A stretch of 64,000 nt of DNA from Bacteroidota bacterium (GCA_029262855.1 JAJCYP010000004.1:1-64000), one strand, 5' to 3'. Numbered from the stretch's first letter, positions 8,165 to 17,772 are shown. Numbers and translations: made by a program. The notes: generated by a model from the sequence alone, not told the origin.

Positions 8165-9543
8165 CACGACCGCTCGAATCCGCGCTTCAGCTCCCAGTCC
8201 GTCACGCGCCGATCGTACTCGGCCTGCTCCCAGGACGCCGTGTGGAGGTAGTGATCCACCACGTCATCGCCGAGCGCACTTCGGAGCATTTTGGACGCAT
8301 CCAGTGCGGCCGCTGCTTCCCGAAGCGTCTTCGGAATCTCGTCAGCCGCAGCATCCGCATACGCATCGCCGACAAACGGTGGAGCGAGCGCCAGGCCCCG
8401 CTCAACCCCATCGATCCCGGCCGCGATCAGCCCGGCAAAGGCCAGGTACGGGTTCAGATCCGCGCCGCCCACCCGGCATTCGATCCGGATGGCCGCAGTG
8501 TTTTCGCCGCACAGTCGGAAGGCCGCCGTCCGATTGTCCCGCGACCACACCATTCGGGTCGGTGCAAACGTGCCCACCTGAAAACGCTTGTACGAATTGA
8601 TGAAGGGCGCGAGGAAGTAGGTGAGTCCCGCCGCGTGCTCCAGCTGACCCGCCACAAAGGAACGCATCAGCGGGGACATGCCGAACTCGGAATCGGCATC
8701 GTGGAACGCTGCGCGCCCGGCGGCATCCTGCAGCGACAGATGAATGTGACAGCTGCTTCCCGCTAGGTCGTAGTTCCACTTGGCCATGAAGGTGACGGCC
8801 TTACCCTGCGCATCGGCGATTTCCTTCATCCCGTTCTTCATCACGACATGGCGATCGGCCATCGTGAAGGCATCGCTGTAGCGGATGTTCAGCTCCTCCT
8901 GACCCGGGCCCCACTCTCCCTTGGAGTTCTCAACCGGGATACCGGCGTCGCGGAGTCCAAGCCGCATGGCCCGAAGCACGGGCTCCTCCTTGGACGTCTG
9001 CAGGATGTGGTAGTCCTGGATGTAGTACCCGGATGTCTTCGGATCCCGGAATCCCGACTCGTGAAGCGAGCGGTAGTCCTGGTCAAACAGGTAGAATTCC
9101 AGTTCGGACGCCGTCATGGCGGTCAGCCCCATCGCCGAGAGTCGGTCCAGCTGCCGCTTCAGAATGGCTCTCGGGCTGTGTGCCAATGGCTCGTGCGTGG
9201 CGTGGTCCAGAATGTCGCACAGCACCAGTGCCGTTCCGGGCAGCCACGGCGTAAGCCGGAGTGTGTCCAGATCGGGCTTCATGGCGAAGTCTCCATAGCC
9301 CGTTTCCCAGCTGGTGGCCGCGTATCCCGGCACCGGCTCCATGTCGATGTCGTCGGCCAGGAGGTAGTCGCAGGCGTGGGTCTCGCTGTGACCGCTGTCC
9401 AGAAAGAACTCGGCATCGAAACGCTTCCCGACCAATCGCCCGAACATGTCCGGGAAGCACACCAGGACGGTGTCGATCGTGCCCTCGGCCACTTGCGCGG
9501 TCAGGGCGTCGAGAGTCAGCATGCCTTTGAGCGTCTCAGCCAT
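8164..9543 (-). CDS. Glutamine synthetase-like gamma-glutamyl-amine ligase (PuuA/GlnA4 type)
   Basis: A 459-residue protein with the full glutamine synthetase fold. Visible motifs are ELEFYLF, GPGQEELNIRYSDAF, SSCHIHLSL, NSYKRF and SRDNRTAAFRL. The N-terminus lacks the classical GlnA beginning. The segment around AKWNYDLAGSSCHIH and the catabolic neighbours point to the PuuA, IpuC or GlnA4 branch, which ligates glutamate to an amine rather than to ammonia. It overlaps the permease stop by eight bases and the next gene by one. An assimilatory role is unlikely because there is no nitrogen-regulatory neighbour. Candidate substrates are ethanolamine, putrescine or another small amine. Confidence 0.85.
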   Translation of the reverse strand: MAETLKGMLTLDALTAQVAEGTIDTVLVCFPDMFGRLVGKRFDAEFFLDSGHSETHACDYLLADDIDMEPVPGYAATSWETGYGDFAMKPDLDTLRLTPWLPGTALVLCDILDHATHEPLAHSPRAILKRQLDRLSAMGLTAMTASELEFYLFDQDYRSLHESGFRDPKTSGYYIQDYHILQTSKEEPVLRAMRLGLRDAGIPVENSKGEWGPGQEELNIRYSDAFTMADRHVVMKNGMKEIADAQGKAVTFMAKWNYDLAGSSCHIHLSLQDAAGRAAFHDADSEFGMSPLMRSFVAGQLEHAAGLTYFLAPFINSYKRFQVGTFAPTRMVWSRDNRTAAFRLCGENTAAIRIECRVGGADLNPYLAFAGLIAAGIDGVERGLALAPPFVGDAYADAAADEIPKTLREAAAALDASKMLRSALGDDVVDHYLHTASWEQAEYDRRVTDWELKRGFERS

Positions 9544-11005
9544 CAGATTCCGCGGTGGCCTGGAGGGCGAATTCCTCCTCGGGTGACAGGATCATACGGT
9601 GCCGCGCGTAGAGGGCGAAGTACAACAGTCCGAACGCGAACCAAATCGCGGCCCCGTACACCCCCGGCCGGTACTCCGGATTGACGAACAGAAACACCAG
9701 CGTAACCGTCGCGATCACCCCTGCGACAACGGCCCCGGGCTTTCCGAGGGGACTGACGTAGGGCCTCTCGATGTCGAGATCGCGGATCTTGACGAACGCG
9801 ATCATTTGCATGATGTAGGCAATGACGGCTCCGAACACGGCCATATTCAGAAGAACGGCGCCGACGGGAAGTCCGCCGAGGAAGGACTCGCCGTACTCGA
9901 GGACGAGCGCCACGACGTACCCGTTTACCGCGCCGGCGATCAGTGCCACGTGCGGCGTCTTGCGCGTCTTGTGGGTCAGCGAAAGCCAGCTGGGGAAGTA
10001 CCCCGCCCGGCTGAGGGAGTAGATGTTGCGGCCGTATGCATAGATGATCGCGTGGAAGCTGGCGACGAGTCCGGCTACGGCGACCAGGGCCAGGAGCGAC
10101 GCGCCCATCCCTTCTCCGAATATGGTCTGGAAGGCCAGGAAGAGGGGCTCGTCTGACTTGCCGACCACGGCAGATCCCGGTGCTATGCCCGCATTCAGAA
10201 ACAGCGTCAACACGGACGCCACGATCAACGTCAGGATTCCCCAGAGCAGACCGCGAGGCATGTCCCGCTTGGGATCATGCGCCTCCTCGGCCGCGAGGGG
10301 CAGCTGTTCGATGGCGAGGTAGAACCAGATGGCGAAGGGCAGCGCGGCCGTTACACCCGCCCAGCCGTGGGGTAACCACCGGGATTGACCGGGGTCCGGG
10401 GCAATGTTCAGCGCATGCTCCCAGGAGAAAAGCGGGATGGCACCAATCCAGAAGACCATCAGGATCCCCAGGGCCAGGAACGTGATGAAGACGGTGAACC
10501 GGAAGGTCAGTTCTACGCCCAGGATGTTCATTCCGACGAAGACCGCATAGAAGAGCGCCCACCACACCGGCGCTGCCAACTGGATGCCCATCAGGTCGTT
10601 GGCAATCGAGCCCATATAGCCGCCGATGCCCACCACGATCACGGCGGGCGTGAGGATGTACTCCATGCTCTCGGCGAGCCCCGTGATGAAGCCCCCCCAG
10701 GGTCCCATCGCCGTCCGGCCAAACGAATACGCTCCGCCCGTGTGCGGCAACGCCGGACTCATCTCGGCAATCGAATAACACATCCCGACGTACATGACGG
10801 CAACGATGGCCGTTGCGATCAGCAGCCCGCCGAACCCGCCGACGTCCAGTCCAAAATTCCAGCCGAAGAAGTCGCCGGAAATGACGGCTCCCACGCCTAG
10901 GGCCCAGAGGGACCAGACCCCGGCGTACCGCCGCAGGCCGCGGTTCGAGAAGTAGCCCTCCTCGGCCTCGCGATAGGTGACGCCTCCCTGCTTACCCCTG
11001 GCCAT
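9536..11005 (-). CDS. APC-family amino acid/amine permease, ethanolamine permease type
   Basis: A 489-residue integral membrane transporter with about 12 helices. The N-terminal motif GVGAVISGDFFGWNFGLDVGG and the following AEMSPALPHTGGAYSFGR segment are those of the ethanolamine permease (Eat/EutP-type) branch of the APC superfamily. I chose the ATG at 11005, which lies one base after the stop of the upstream hydrolase gene. An in-frame extension to 11047 would overlap that gene. It probably imports the amine used by the ligase and dehydrogenases downstream. Ethanolamine is the best guess, but other amines or amino acids are possible. Confidence 0.87.
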   Translation of the reverse strand: MARGKQGGVTYREAEEGYFSNRGLRRYAGVWSLWALGVGAVISGDFFGWNFGLDVGGFGGLLIATAIVAVMYVGMCYSIAEMSPALPHTGGAYSFGRTAMGPWGGFITGLAESMEYILTPAVIVVGIGGYMGSIANDLMGIQLAAPVWWALFYAVFVGMNILGVELTFRFTVFITFLALGILMVFWIGAIPLFSWEHALNIAPDPGQSRWLPHGWAGVTAALPFAIWFYLAIEQLPLAAEEAHDPKRDMPRGLLWGILTLIVASVLTLFLNAGIAPGSAVVGKSDEPLFLAFQTIFGEGMGASLLALVAVAGLVASFHAIIYAYGRNIYSLSRAGYFPSWLSLTHKTRKTPHVALIAGAVNGYVVALVLEYGESFLGGLPVGAVLLNMAVFGAVIAYIMQMIAFVKIRDLDIERPYVSPLGKPGAVVAGVIATVTLVFLFVNPEYRPGVYGAAIWFAFGLLYFALYARHRMILSPEEEFALQATAESDG

Positions 11006-11006
11006 C

Positions 11007-12449
11007 CTATTGACCCGCGGGTTTGCGGTAGTCCAGAGGCGGATCACGATCGCCCAGCAGTGGCTCGTAGTGGAAATCGTCGCCTCGTCGCCTCAGGAAT
11101 TCCTCCCGGGCTGCGGCGCGGAGTTGGGGATCCAGAAAGAGATCGACAGCCGTCATGGCCATGGTCTTGGCCGCCACGATCATCCCCTTGTTGCCGATGG
11201 CCGTGCCGCCGGCCGCAACCGCCTGCCAGGAGTGCGCCGACGTGCCGGGTACCCAGGTGGCTGCACTCATGCCTGCTGTCGGTACCATCCAGGACACGTC
11301 GGCCACGTCTGTTGAACCGGGCGATGCCTTGTCGGTCACGTAGAACGGCTGGATCTGACCTGCGGACTCGATCGCGGGCGGCGCCTGCAATGTCTCCTGG
11401 ATGGCGGCCCCGAAGGCGATGTCCTCTGCGCTGTAGGTGACGCCGCCCACCTGTTCCAGATTGGCGTGCATCGCCGCCTGGAGGGCCTCGTTCGGCAGCA
11501 TGTTGTAGAGACCGTGGATGACCTCATACTCGACGCGGGTCCCGGTCCCCATCGCCGCCCCTTCGGCAGCCGCCGCGACGCGCTCAAAAATGGAGCGGAC
11601 GAGGGTCGGCGCAGGATTCCGAACGTAGTAGAAGACCTCGGCGAAGTCCGGCGTCACGTTCGGCGCGTGCCCTCCCGCCGTGATCACGTAGTGGATCCGG
11701 GTCTCCTGCGGGACATGCTCCCGCATCATGTTCACCATGTTGTTCATGGCCTCGACGCCATCGAGTGCCGAGCGGGCCTTCTCCGGCGATGCGGCCGCGT
11801 GGGCCGACACGCCGTAGAATCGAAACTTGGCCGACTTGTTGGACAGCGTGCTCTCGGCTCCGGCCGAGTTCTCCGAGCCGGGGTGCCAGTGCAGCATGAC
11901 ATCGGCATCGTCCATCAGTCCCGCGCGAACCATGTAGACTTTGCCGGCTCCACCTTCCTCGGCAGGGGTTCCGTAGAACCGGATGGTGCCGGGGGTGCCG
12001 CTCGCCTCCATCCACTCCTTGACGGCGATTGCGGCGGCGGCAGATCCCGCTCCAAAGAGGTGATGACCACAGGCGTGACCCGCCGTGAAACCGGGGAGGA
12101 TGGAGCGCTCGGGAACGCGGTCCTGGATGATGCCTGGAAGCGCATCGTATTCGCCCATGATGCCGATCACAGGCGTGCCTGAGCCCCATTCGGCCACGAA
12201 TGCCGTCGGGATATCGGCGACGCCCATGTCAACCCGGAATCCTGCCTCGGACAGGTGCTCAGCCAAGAGCCGGGCACTTTCGGTCTCCTGGTAGCCCACC
12301 TCGGCCAGGCCCCAGATGGTCTGGGCGGTCTCGCCAAACGCGTCCGCGTGCCGGTCCAAGTAGGTCGAGACGAAGTCCTTGCCCTGCTGCGCCTGGGCTG
12401 GCAGGGTCGAAAAGATCAGGAGCGTGAGAGCCAGGAGTCGAGTAGTCAT
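11007..12449 (-). CDS. Exported M20 family amidohydrolase (AbgB-like)
   Basis: A 480-residue metal-dependent hydrolase with a cleavable signal peptide (MTTRLLALTLLIFSTLPAQA). M20 motifs are GEYDALPG, the metal-binding GHACGHHLFG and the catalytic EEGGAGK, followed by a lid/dimerisation domain (about 190-330). The closest architecture I know is AbgB, aminobenzoyl-glutamate hydrolase. The ATG at 12449 is preferred over 12491 because the signal peptide starts there. It is the first gene of the five-gene operon and is divergent from the S9 peptidase. It could cleave an amide-bonded substrate outside the cytoplasm before uptake of the released amine. Because it carries a signal peptide it is unlikely to act on cytoplasmic gamma-glutamyl intermediates. 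Confidence 0.88.
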   Translation of the reverse strand: MTTRLLALTLLIFSTLPAQAQQGKDFVSTYLDRHADAFGETAQTIWGLAEVGYQETESARLLAEHLSEAGFRVDMGVADIPTAFVAEWGSGTPVIGIMGEYDALPGIIQDRVPERSILPGFTAGHACGHHLFGAGSAAAAIAVKEWMEASGTPGTIRFYGTPAEEGGAGKVYMVRAGLMDDADVMLHWHPGSENSAGAESTLSNKSAKFRFYGVSAHAAASPEKARSALDGVEAMNNMVNMMREHVPQETRIHYVITAGGHAPNVTPDFAEVFYYVRNPAPTLVRSIFERVAAAAEGAAMGTGTRVEYEVIHGLYNMLPNEALQAAMHANLEQVGGVTYSAEDIAFGAAIQETLQAPPAIESAGQIQPFYVTDKASPGSTDVADVSWMVPTAGMSAATWVPGTSAHSWQAVAAGGTAIGNKGMIVAAKTMAMTAVDLFLDPQLRAAAREEFLRRRGDDFHYEPLLGDRDPPLDYRKPAGQ

Positions 12450-12516
12450 GCAATCAACCGGTGTTGGGGCCGACAGAGTAGGATGCCGCAACGGTGGAGG
12501 GCAAGCGCCGGCGGGC

Positions 12517-12525
12517 TAGATTGTG
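12517..12525 (+). promoter_or_regulatory. Candidate -7 element of the S9 peptidase gene
   Basis: The sequence TAGATTGTG sits 24 bases before the ATG at 12549 and matches the Bacteroidota -7 pattern TAnnTTTG in most positions. No good -33 partner is visible. The interval 12450-12548 is the divergent control region for the M20 operon and the S9 peptidase gene. Confidence 0.3.
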
Positions 12526-12548
12526 ACCTTCCCAAACTGGTGCTGGTC

Positions 12549-14543
12549 ATGAAACGTCCTGTCTCTCTCCTCCCTTTCCTGTTCCTTGCTCTGTTGGCGA
12601 ATGGCCAGGAGCGGCGCCCCCTTGAGGTCGATGACCTCTTCGCCATCAAGTCGGTCGGCAGCCCCGTTGTGAGTCCCGACGGCGAGTGGATCGCCTACAC
12701 TATCTCCGAGACCAGCCTCGAGGAGGAGGAGTCGGAGACCAGAATCTGGATGGTACCCGCCGCCGGGGGAGAGGCGATTCCGCTGACGGCCAAGGGCAGT
12801 TCAGCCGGAAGCCCCGGATGGAGCCCGGACGGCCGCTTCATCTCGTTTACGGCAAGCCGGGATGACAGCAAGAACCAGGTTTGGGTCCTTGACCGCCGCG
12901 GAGGCGAGGCCCGGCAGTTCACCAGTGTCAAGCAGGGTATCGGCAGCTACCAGTGGAGCCCGGACGCGTCGCGACTCCTGCTCACCATCCGCGATCCGGA
13001 GGAGCCGGATACCTTGAAGGGCGCGCGCGCCAAGACCACGCCTCCCTATGTAATCGATCGCCTGCAGTTCAAGCGCGACTATGCGGGGTATCTCACCGGA
13101 GATCGTCACTCGCACCTCTATGTCTGGGACGTTGAGACCGAGGAACTGACTCAAATCACGAGTGGTGACTTTGACGAATCGTCCGCCCGCTGGAGCCCCG
13201 ACGGCCAGCGCATCGCCTTCGTCTCCAACCGGACGGACGAACCCGATTCGAACTCAAACTCGGACATCTGGGTCGTCGAGGCGCGGGAAGGCGCAGAGTT
13301 AGTTCAACTGACATCGAACCCGGGCTCCGACGGGTCGCCGGTCTGGAGCCCGGACGGCGAGTGGATTGCCTACACACGGAACGTCGAGCCGGAGCTGATC
13401 TGGTACGACGTCAACGAGATTGCTGTGGTGCCCTCGACGGGCGGCGAGTCCCGTGCCCTCACCGCAAGGCTGGATCGAAACGCAAGTCGGTTGGCGTTTT
13501 CGGATGACGGTAACGAGATCCGGTTCGTGCTCGAGGACTCGGGCGATTTCCACCTGGCTGCCGCAGACGTTCGGACCGGTCGGGTTCGCCGCCTGGTTTC
13601 TGGACCGATGGCGGTTTCCGGTCACCACCGGGCTGGTGCTACCACGGCCGCCCTGGTCGCGACGGCCAGTCGCCCCGGAGAGATTCACGTGCTGGGGGAC
13701 GGCTCCTTCAGGCGCGTGACGTTCACGAATGACGAGGCATTGGATGCCATCAGCCTCGGCCGGGTCGAGGACATCCACTTTGAAAGCCCCGACGGTACGC
13801 CGGTCGAGGGATTCGTCACGTTTCCCGTGGGCTTCGAGTCCGGTAAGCGCTATCCCACACTCCTCCGCATTCACGGCGGACCCGTGAGCCAATACGCGCA
13901 CCGGTTCAGCTTCGAAGCCCAGCTCTTTGCAGCAAATGGTTATCTGGTGGTCCAGACCAACCCTCGAGGTTCCTCGGGATATGGCCAGGACTTCAGCCAC
14001 GCCCTCTGGGCCGACTGGGGCGGACCTGATTTTGAGGACGTGATGGCCGGTGTGGACCACGTCATTGCCCAGGGCTGGGCGGATCCCGAGGCTCTGGGCG
14101 TCGGAGGCTGGTCATACGGCGGCATCCTGACGGACCACGTCATTACCAAAACCGATCGGTTCAAGGCCGCCATCTCGGGGGCTTCAGAGGTGCTGTACCG
14201 ATCCAACTACGGCCATGACCACTACCAGCGGTTCTGGGAGGCCGAGTTGGGCCTTCCCTGGGGAGAGACTGCCCAGAACTGGGAGCGCATTTCGCCTTTC
14301 AATTTCTTGGAGAACGTCACGACGCCGACTCTCGTGATGGGCGGACAGGATGACTGGAACGTCCCGATCCTGAACTCGGAGCAGCTGTACCAGGCGCTGA
14401 AGCGGCTGGGCGTCGAGACGCAGTTGGTGGTGTACCCGAGGCAGGGGCATGGCCTTCGCGTTCCGTCGTACCAGAAGGATCGGTACCAGCGGTATCTGGA
14501 CTGGTATGACCGGTTCCTGAAGCCAGCTCCGGGAGCCAGCTAG
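12549..14543 (+). CDS. Secreted S9 family prolyl oligopeptidase / acyl-peptide hydrolase
   Basis: A 664-residue serine peptidase. A signal peptide (MKRPVSLLPFLFLALLANG) is followed by a PD40/WD-type propeller with repeats such as SPDGEWIAYT, SPDGRFISF and SPDGQRIAFVS (about 40-390), then an alpha/beta-hydrolase domain. The catalytic triad reads S522 in GWSYGG, D602 in GQDDWN and H634 in RQGHG. The frame stays open upstream to 12255, but the signal peptide begins at the ATG at 12549, which lies outside the divergent gene. It should degrade short peptides in the periplasm or outside the cell. Confidence 0.92.
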   Translation: MKRPVSLLPFLFLALLANGQERRPLEVDDLFAIKSVGSPVVSPDGEWIAYTISETSLEEEESETRIWMVPAAGGEAIPLTAKGSSAGSPGWSPDGRFISFTASRDDSKNQVWVLDRRGGEARQFTSVKQGIGSYQWSPDASRLLLTIRDPEEPDTLKGARAKTTPPYVIDRLQFKRDYAGYLTGDRHSHLYVWDVETEELTQITSGDFDESSARWSPDGQRIAFVSNRTDEPDSNSNSDIWVVEAREGAELVQLTSNPGSDGSPVWSPDGEWIAYTRNVEPELIWYDVNEIAVVPSTGGESRALTARLDRNASRLAFSDDGNEIRFVLEDSGDFHLAAADVRTGRVRRLVSGPMAVSGHHRAGATTAALVATASRPGEIHVLGDGSFRRVTFTNDEALDAISLGRVEDIHFESPDGTPVEGFVTFPVGFESGKRYPTLLRIHGGPVSQYAHRFSFEAQLFAANGYLVVQTNPRGSSGYGQDFSHALWADWGGPDFEDVMAGVDHVIAQGWADPEALGVGGWSYGGILTDHVITKTDRFKAAISGASEVLYRSNYGHDHYQRFWEAELGLPWGETAQNWERISPFNFLENVTTPTLVMGGQDDWNVPILNSEQLYQALKRLGVETQLVVYPRQGHGLRVPSYQKDRYQRYLDWYDRFLKPAPGAS

Positions 14544-14611
14544 CGGACGACTGAGAGCATCCGGACCGCCGCCCCGGCACCTCCCCGCCCCTCGCGCGTT
14601 TCCCGTCTTCT

Positions 14612-15082
14612 ATGCGTAGTGAAACGTGGCATAAAATCCATCGACTGCACGGCGAGGGGCTGGGCGCGGCGAGTATCGCCAGGCTGCTTGGAATGCAGGA
14701 GTACAAGGTGCGCCGCATCCTTCTGGAATCGGGTGCGATGGAGCGCCAGTATGAGTACGGCGTCCGTGACCATCGGCTGATCGACGCGGCCCGCGAGGGT
14801 CTCACCCAGAAGGAAATCTGCGACCGGTATCACATCCCCGTGAGCCTGTTGATCAAGGTCCTGAAGGTGCACGGAGAGCCCCCGCGCCCCCGCAAGCAGC
14901 CCCTGGACGATGAATTGGTACGCGTGGTCGTGGCCGATTACCTGGACTCCGACATGACCCGCGAGGAAATCTGCGCGGAGCACCACATCACGCCAGCCAT
15001 TCTGACTCGCATACTGGACGATGAGGAGGTGCCGCGACGAACGCCCAATTCGCGGACGGGCACGGCGCCCTTCGGATTCTGA
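14612..15082 (+). CDS. Protein of three helix-turn-helix repeats, function unknown
   Basis: A 156-residue protein built from three similar units of about 45 residues. Each has a resolvase/Hin-like helix-turn-helix: IHRLHGEGLGAASIARLLGM, then DAAREGLTQKEICDRYHIP, then YLDSDMTREEICAEHHIT. Each is followed by a predicted second helix (KVRRILLESG, LIKVLKVHG, ILTRILDDE). There is no catalytic, ligand-binding or membrane domain. The tail (RTPNSRTGTAPFGF) is probably disordered. It lies alone between the peptidase gene and thrS on the same strand. The most likely role is a small DNA-binding protein, possibly architectural. I do not recognise a named family. Confidence 0.75.
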   Translation: MRSETWHKIHRLHGEGLGAASIARLLGMQEYKVRRILLESGAMERQYEYGVRDHRLIDAAREGLTQKEICDRYHIPVSLLIKVLKVHGEPPRPRKQPLDDELVRVVVADYLDSDMTREEICAEHHITPAILTRILDDEEVPRRTPNSRTGTAPFGF

Positions 15083-15140
15083 GCGCGGTTTTTGAGCCGA
15101 ACCTCCATACGTCCACGGCTCAAATCGCCTGATTCTGACC

Positions 15141-15148
15141 TAGATTTG
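15141..15148 (+). promoter_or_regulatory. Candidate -7 element of the thrS operon
   Basis: TAGATTTG is an exact match to the Bacteroidota -7 consensus TAnnTTTG. It lies 52 bases upstream of the thrS ATG, leaving room for a leader of about 50 nt. No convincing -33 TTTG is seen at the expected distance. Confidence 0.4.
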
Positions 15149-15200
15149 TTCCAGTCGCGACACCTGTACGTCGCGCCTTCCCCAGAACGATTCCCGACCC

Positions 15201-17150
15201 ATGGCCGACAGCATCAAACTGACCTTCCCCGACGGATCCGAGCATTCCTTTGATCGAGGCGTGACGGGGTTCGACGTGGCCCGCTCGATATCCGAGGGCC
15301 TCGCGCGCAATGCTTTTTCCGTGGGCGTCAACGGCGAAACCCGTGACCTCCAGCGCCCCATTGAGGAAGACGGCGCGTTCAAGGTCTTCACCTGGAATGA
15401 CCAAGAGGGCAAGGCCGCCTACTGGCACTCGTCGGCCCACCTGATGGCCGAGGCACTCGAGGCGCTCTATCCAGGGACCAAGTTCGGCATCGGTCCGCCC
15501 ATCGACAGCGGGTTCTACTACGACGTGGACCTCGGCGACAGGACGCTGGAGCCGGAGGACCTGGAGGCCATCGAAAAGAAGATGACCGAACTCGCCAGGC
15601 GGGATGTCAGCTACGATCGCCGTGACGTGCCCAAGAGTGAGGCCATCGAATACTTCACCGAGAAGGGAGACGAATACAAGCTCGAGCTGCTGGAGGATCT
15701 GGAGGACGGGACGATCACGTTCTACCAGCAGGGTGATTTTGTCGACCTCTGTCGGGGGCCGCACATCCCCAAGTCAGGCAAGATCAAGAACCCGAAAATC
15801 CTGAACATCGCCGGGGCCTACTGGCGCGGGGACTCGGACCGCAAGCAGCTGACTCGCCTCTACGGGATCACCTTCCCCAAGAAGGCGCTGCTGGACGAAT
15901 TCCTGGAACGCCTGGAGCTGGCCAAGCAGCGGGATCACCGCAAGCTCGGCAAGGAACTGGAGCTGTTCACCTTCAGCGCCAAGGTCGGCTCGGGCCTTCC
16001 TCTCTGGCTGCCGAAAGGCACCATGATCCGGGAGACCCTCGTGGATTTCCTGAAGCAGGAGCAGCTTCGCCGGGGCTACCAGCCCGTGATCACTCCGCAC
16101 ATCGGGCGATTGGACCTGTACCGCACCTCGGGGCACTATCCGTACTACAGCGACAGTCAGTTCCCTCCGATGATGGATGGCGAAGAGGAGGGATACCTCC
16201 TCAAACCGATGAACTGTCCGCACCACACGCAGATCTACGACGCGCGGCCTCGCTCCTACCGCGAGCTTCCTGTCCGGCTGGCTGAGTTTGGCACCGTCTA
16301 CCGCTACGAGCAGTCCGGCGAACTGGGCGGCCTGACCCGTGTCCGCGGGTTCACGGTGGACGACGCACACATCTTCTGCATGCCGGATCAGGTCAAGCAG
16401 GAATTCAAGGACGTCATCGATCTGACCCTGCTGGTATTCCGTTCGCTGGGCTTCACCGACTTTACCGCGCAGGTCTCCCTGCGGGACCCCGACAACAAGG
16501 AGAAGTACGTCGGCTCGGACGAACTCTGGGACGTAGCCGAGCAGAGCATCCGCGAAGCGGCGCTCGAAAAGGGACTCGACACCATCGAGGAGATCGGCGA
16601 GGCGGCGTTCTACGGCCCGAAGCTGGACTTCATGGTCAAGGACGCGCTGGGTCGGAGCTGGCAGCTGGGTACCATCCAGATTGACTACAACCTGCCGGAG
16701 CGATTCGATCTGTGGTACACCGGTGCCGACAACGAAAAGCACCGACCGGTGATGATCCACCGGGCGCCCTTCGGATCGCTGGAACGCTTCATCGGCGTAC
16801 TCATCGAGCACTGTGGCGGCAACTTCCCGACATGGCTCGCACCGGTTCAGGCCGCCGTTCTTCCCGTGGGACAGGACTTCGAGGCGTACGCCGAGAAGGT
16901 GGAGGCCCATCTGAAGGACGCCGGCGTCCGGGTGGAGACCGATCTTCGCAATGAAAAGGTGGGCTACAAGATTCGCTCGGCCGAGATGAAAAAGATCCCC
17001 TACATGCTTGTTGTGGGAGCCCGCGAAATGGAGTCCGGCGCGGTCTCGGTGCGTCGCCACGGCGAAGGAGATCTCGGTTCGATGACGCTGGATGAGTTCA
17101 CGACGATGGTGCTGGCCGAGTCTCAGGTCAAGGCAGCCGCGGAAGCCTGA
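15201..17150 (+). CDS. thrS: Threonyl-tRNA synthetase
   Basis: A 649-residue class II synthetase of normal length. Domain order: TGS (about 1-62), editing domain with [11 protein letters not shown] (about 75) and its partner region, the catalytic core with zinc-site segment [10 protein letters not shown] and motif 2 [13 protein letters not shown], motif 3 [18 protein letters not shown], and the C-terminal anticodon-binding domain (about 545-640). It charges tRNA-Thr and edits Ser-tRNA-Thr. It heads the thrS-infC-rpmI-rplT run typical of many bacteria. The start ATG at 15201 gives the expected TGS N-terminus. Confidence 0.97.
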   Translation: MADSIKLTFPDGSEHSFDRGVTGFDVARSISEGLARNAFSVGVNGETRDLQRPIEEDGAFKVFTWNDQEGKAAYWHSSAHLMAEALEALYPGTKFGIGPPIDSGFYYDVDLGDRTLEPEDLEAIEKKMTELARRDVSYDRRDVPKSEAIEYFTEKGDEYKLELLEDLEDGTITFYQQGDFVDLCRGPHIPKSGKIKNPKILNIAGAYWRGDSDRKQLTRLYGITFPKKALLDEFLERLELAKQRDHRKLGKELELFTFSAKVGSGLPLWLPKGTMIRETLVDFLKQEQLRRGYQPVITPHIGRLDLYRTSGHYPYYSDSQFPPMMDGEEEGYLLKPMNCPHHTQIYDARPRSYRELPVRLAEFGTVYRYEQSGELGGLTRVRGFTVDDAHIFCMPDQVKQEFKDVIDLTLLVFRSLGFTDFTAQVSLRDPDNKEKYVGSDELWDVAEQSIREAALEKGLDTIEEIGEAAFYGPKLDFMVKDALGRSWQLGTIQIDYNLPERFDLWYTGADNEKHRPVMIHRAPFGSLERFIGVLIEHCGGNFPTWLAPVQAAVLPVGQDFEAYAEKVEAHLKDAGVRVETDLRNEKVGYKIRSAEMKKIPYMLVVGAREMESGAVSVRRHGEGDLGSMTLDEFTTMVLAESQVKAAAEA

Positions 17151-17242
17151 TCTCCGCGCGACCATAGCGTGAAACACACAGGCCCCATTGGCGGTATTGT
17201 CGCGTTAGTACAGCCGCCCAATTCCGACACCAACCCCAGACG

Positions 17243-17767
17243 ATTATCTCTAAGCAACGCGTTCGAGTAAACGACAACATTCGAGCCCTCAAGGTTCGTG
17301 TCGTAGATCCCAAAGGCAACCATGGCCTGTATGACACGGAGGTCGCCATCGAGATGGCGCAGGATCAGCAGCTTGACCTCGTCGAGATCTCCCCGAATGC
17401 TGACCCGCCGGTCTGCAAGATCATGGACTTCGGGAAGTTCAAGTACGAGCAGCAGAAGCGGGAGAAGGAGATGCGAAAGAAATCGCATAACCAGGAGCTC
17501 AAGGAGATCCGCTTCCGCCCGCACACCGACACCCACGATTTCGATTTCAAGGTCAAGCACGCCAAGGGCTTCCTTGAGCAGGGCCACAAGGTCCGGGCAT
17601 ATGTGCAGTTCCGTGGACGCGACATCGTCTACAAGGACCACGGAATGGAAATCCTGGCCCGCTTCATGACCGAGTTGCAGGACCTGGCGAAGATCGACCA
17701 GGAGCCCCGCATGGAGGGTCGCCGCATGGCCACCATCCTGAGTCCGGCTAAGAAGAAGGTGCCCTGA
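17243..17767 (+). CDS. infC: Translation initiation factor IF-3, probable ATT start
   Basis: A 174-residue product. The conserved N-terminal segment RVNDNIRALKVRVVDP lies upstream of the first in-frame ATG (17354), so a start at that ATG would remove most of the N-domain. In-frame codons upstream are ATT at 17243 and ATC at 17246, with a stop at 17165. No ATG, GTG or TTG occurs between that stop and the conserved block. The C-domain carries KEIRFRPHTDTHDFDFK. In E. coli infC an AUU start underlies autoregulation by IF-3; the same is inferred here. A hairpin at 17187-17222 (ATTGGCGG with CCGCCCAAT, one bulge) sits in the leader. Confidence 0.9.
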   Translation: MISKQRVRVNDNIRALKVRVVDPKGNHGLYDTEVAIEMAQDQQLDLVEISPNADPPVCKIMDFGKFKYEQQKREKEMRKKSHNQELKEIRFRPHTDTHDFDFKVKHAKGFLEQGHKVRAYVQFRGRDIVYKDHGMEILARFMTELQDLAKIDQEPRMEGRRMATILSPAKKKVP

Positions 17768-17772
17768 CGCGA

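Noticed and set aside
8164..9543. Assimilatory glutamine synthetase (glnA)
   Set aside because: Its neighbours are a permease and dehydrogenases in a tight catabolic operon, and the N-terminus and central motifs fit the PuuA/GlnA4 branch better.
15774..17177. A 467-residue frame on the minus strand opposite thrS
   Set aside because: It lies wholly over conserved thrS sequence and has an unnatural, His/Arg/Val-rich composition.
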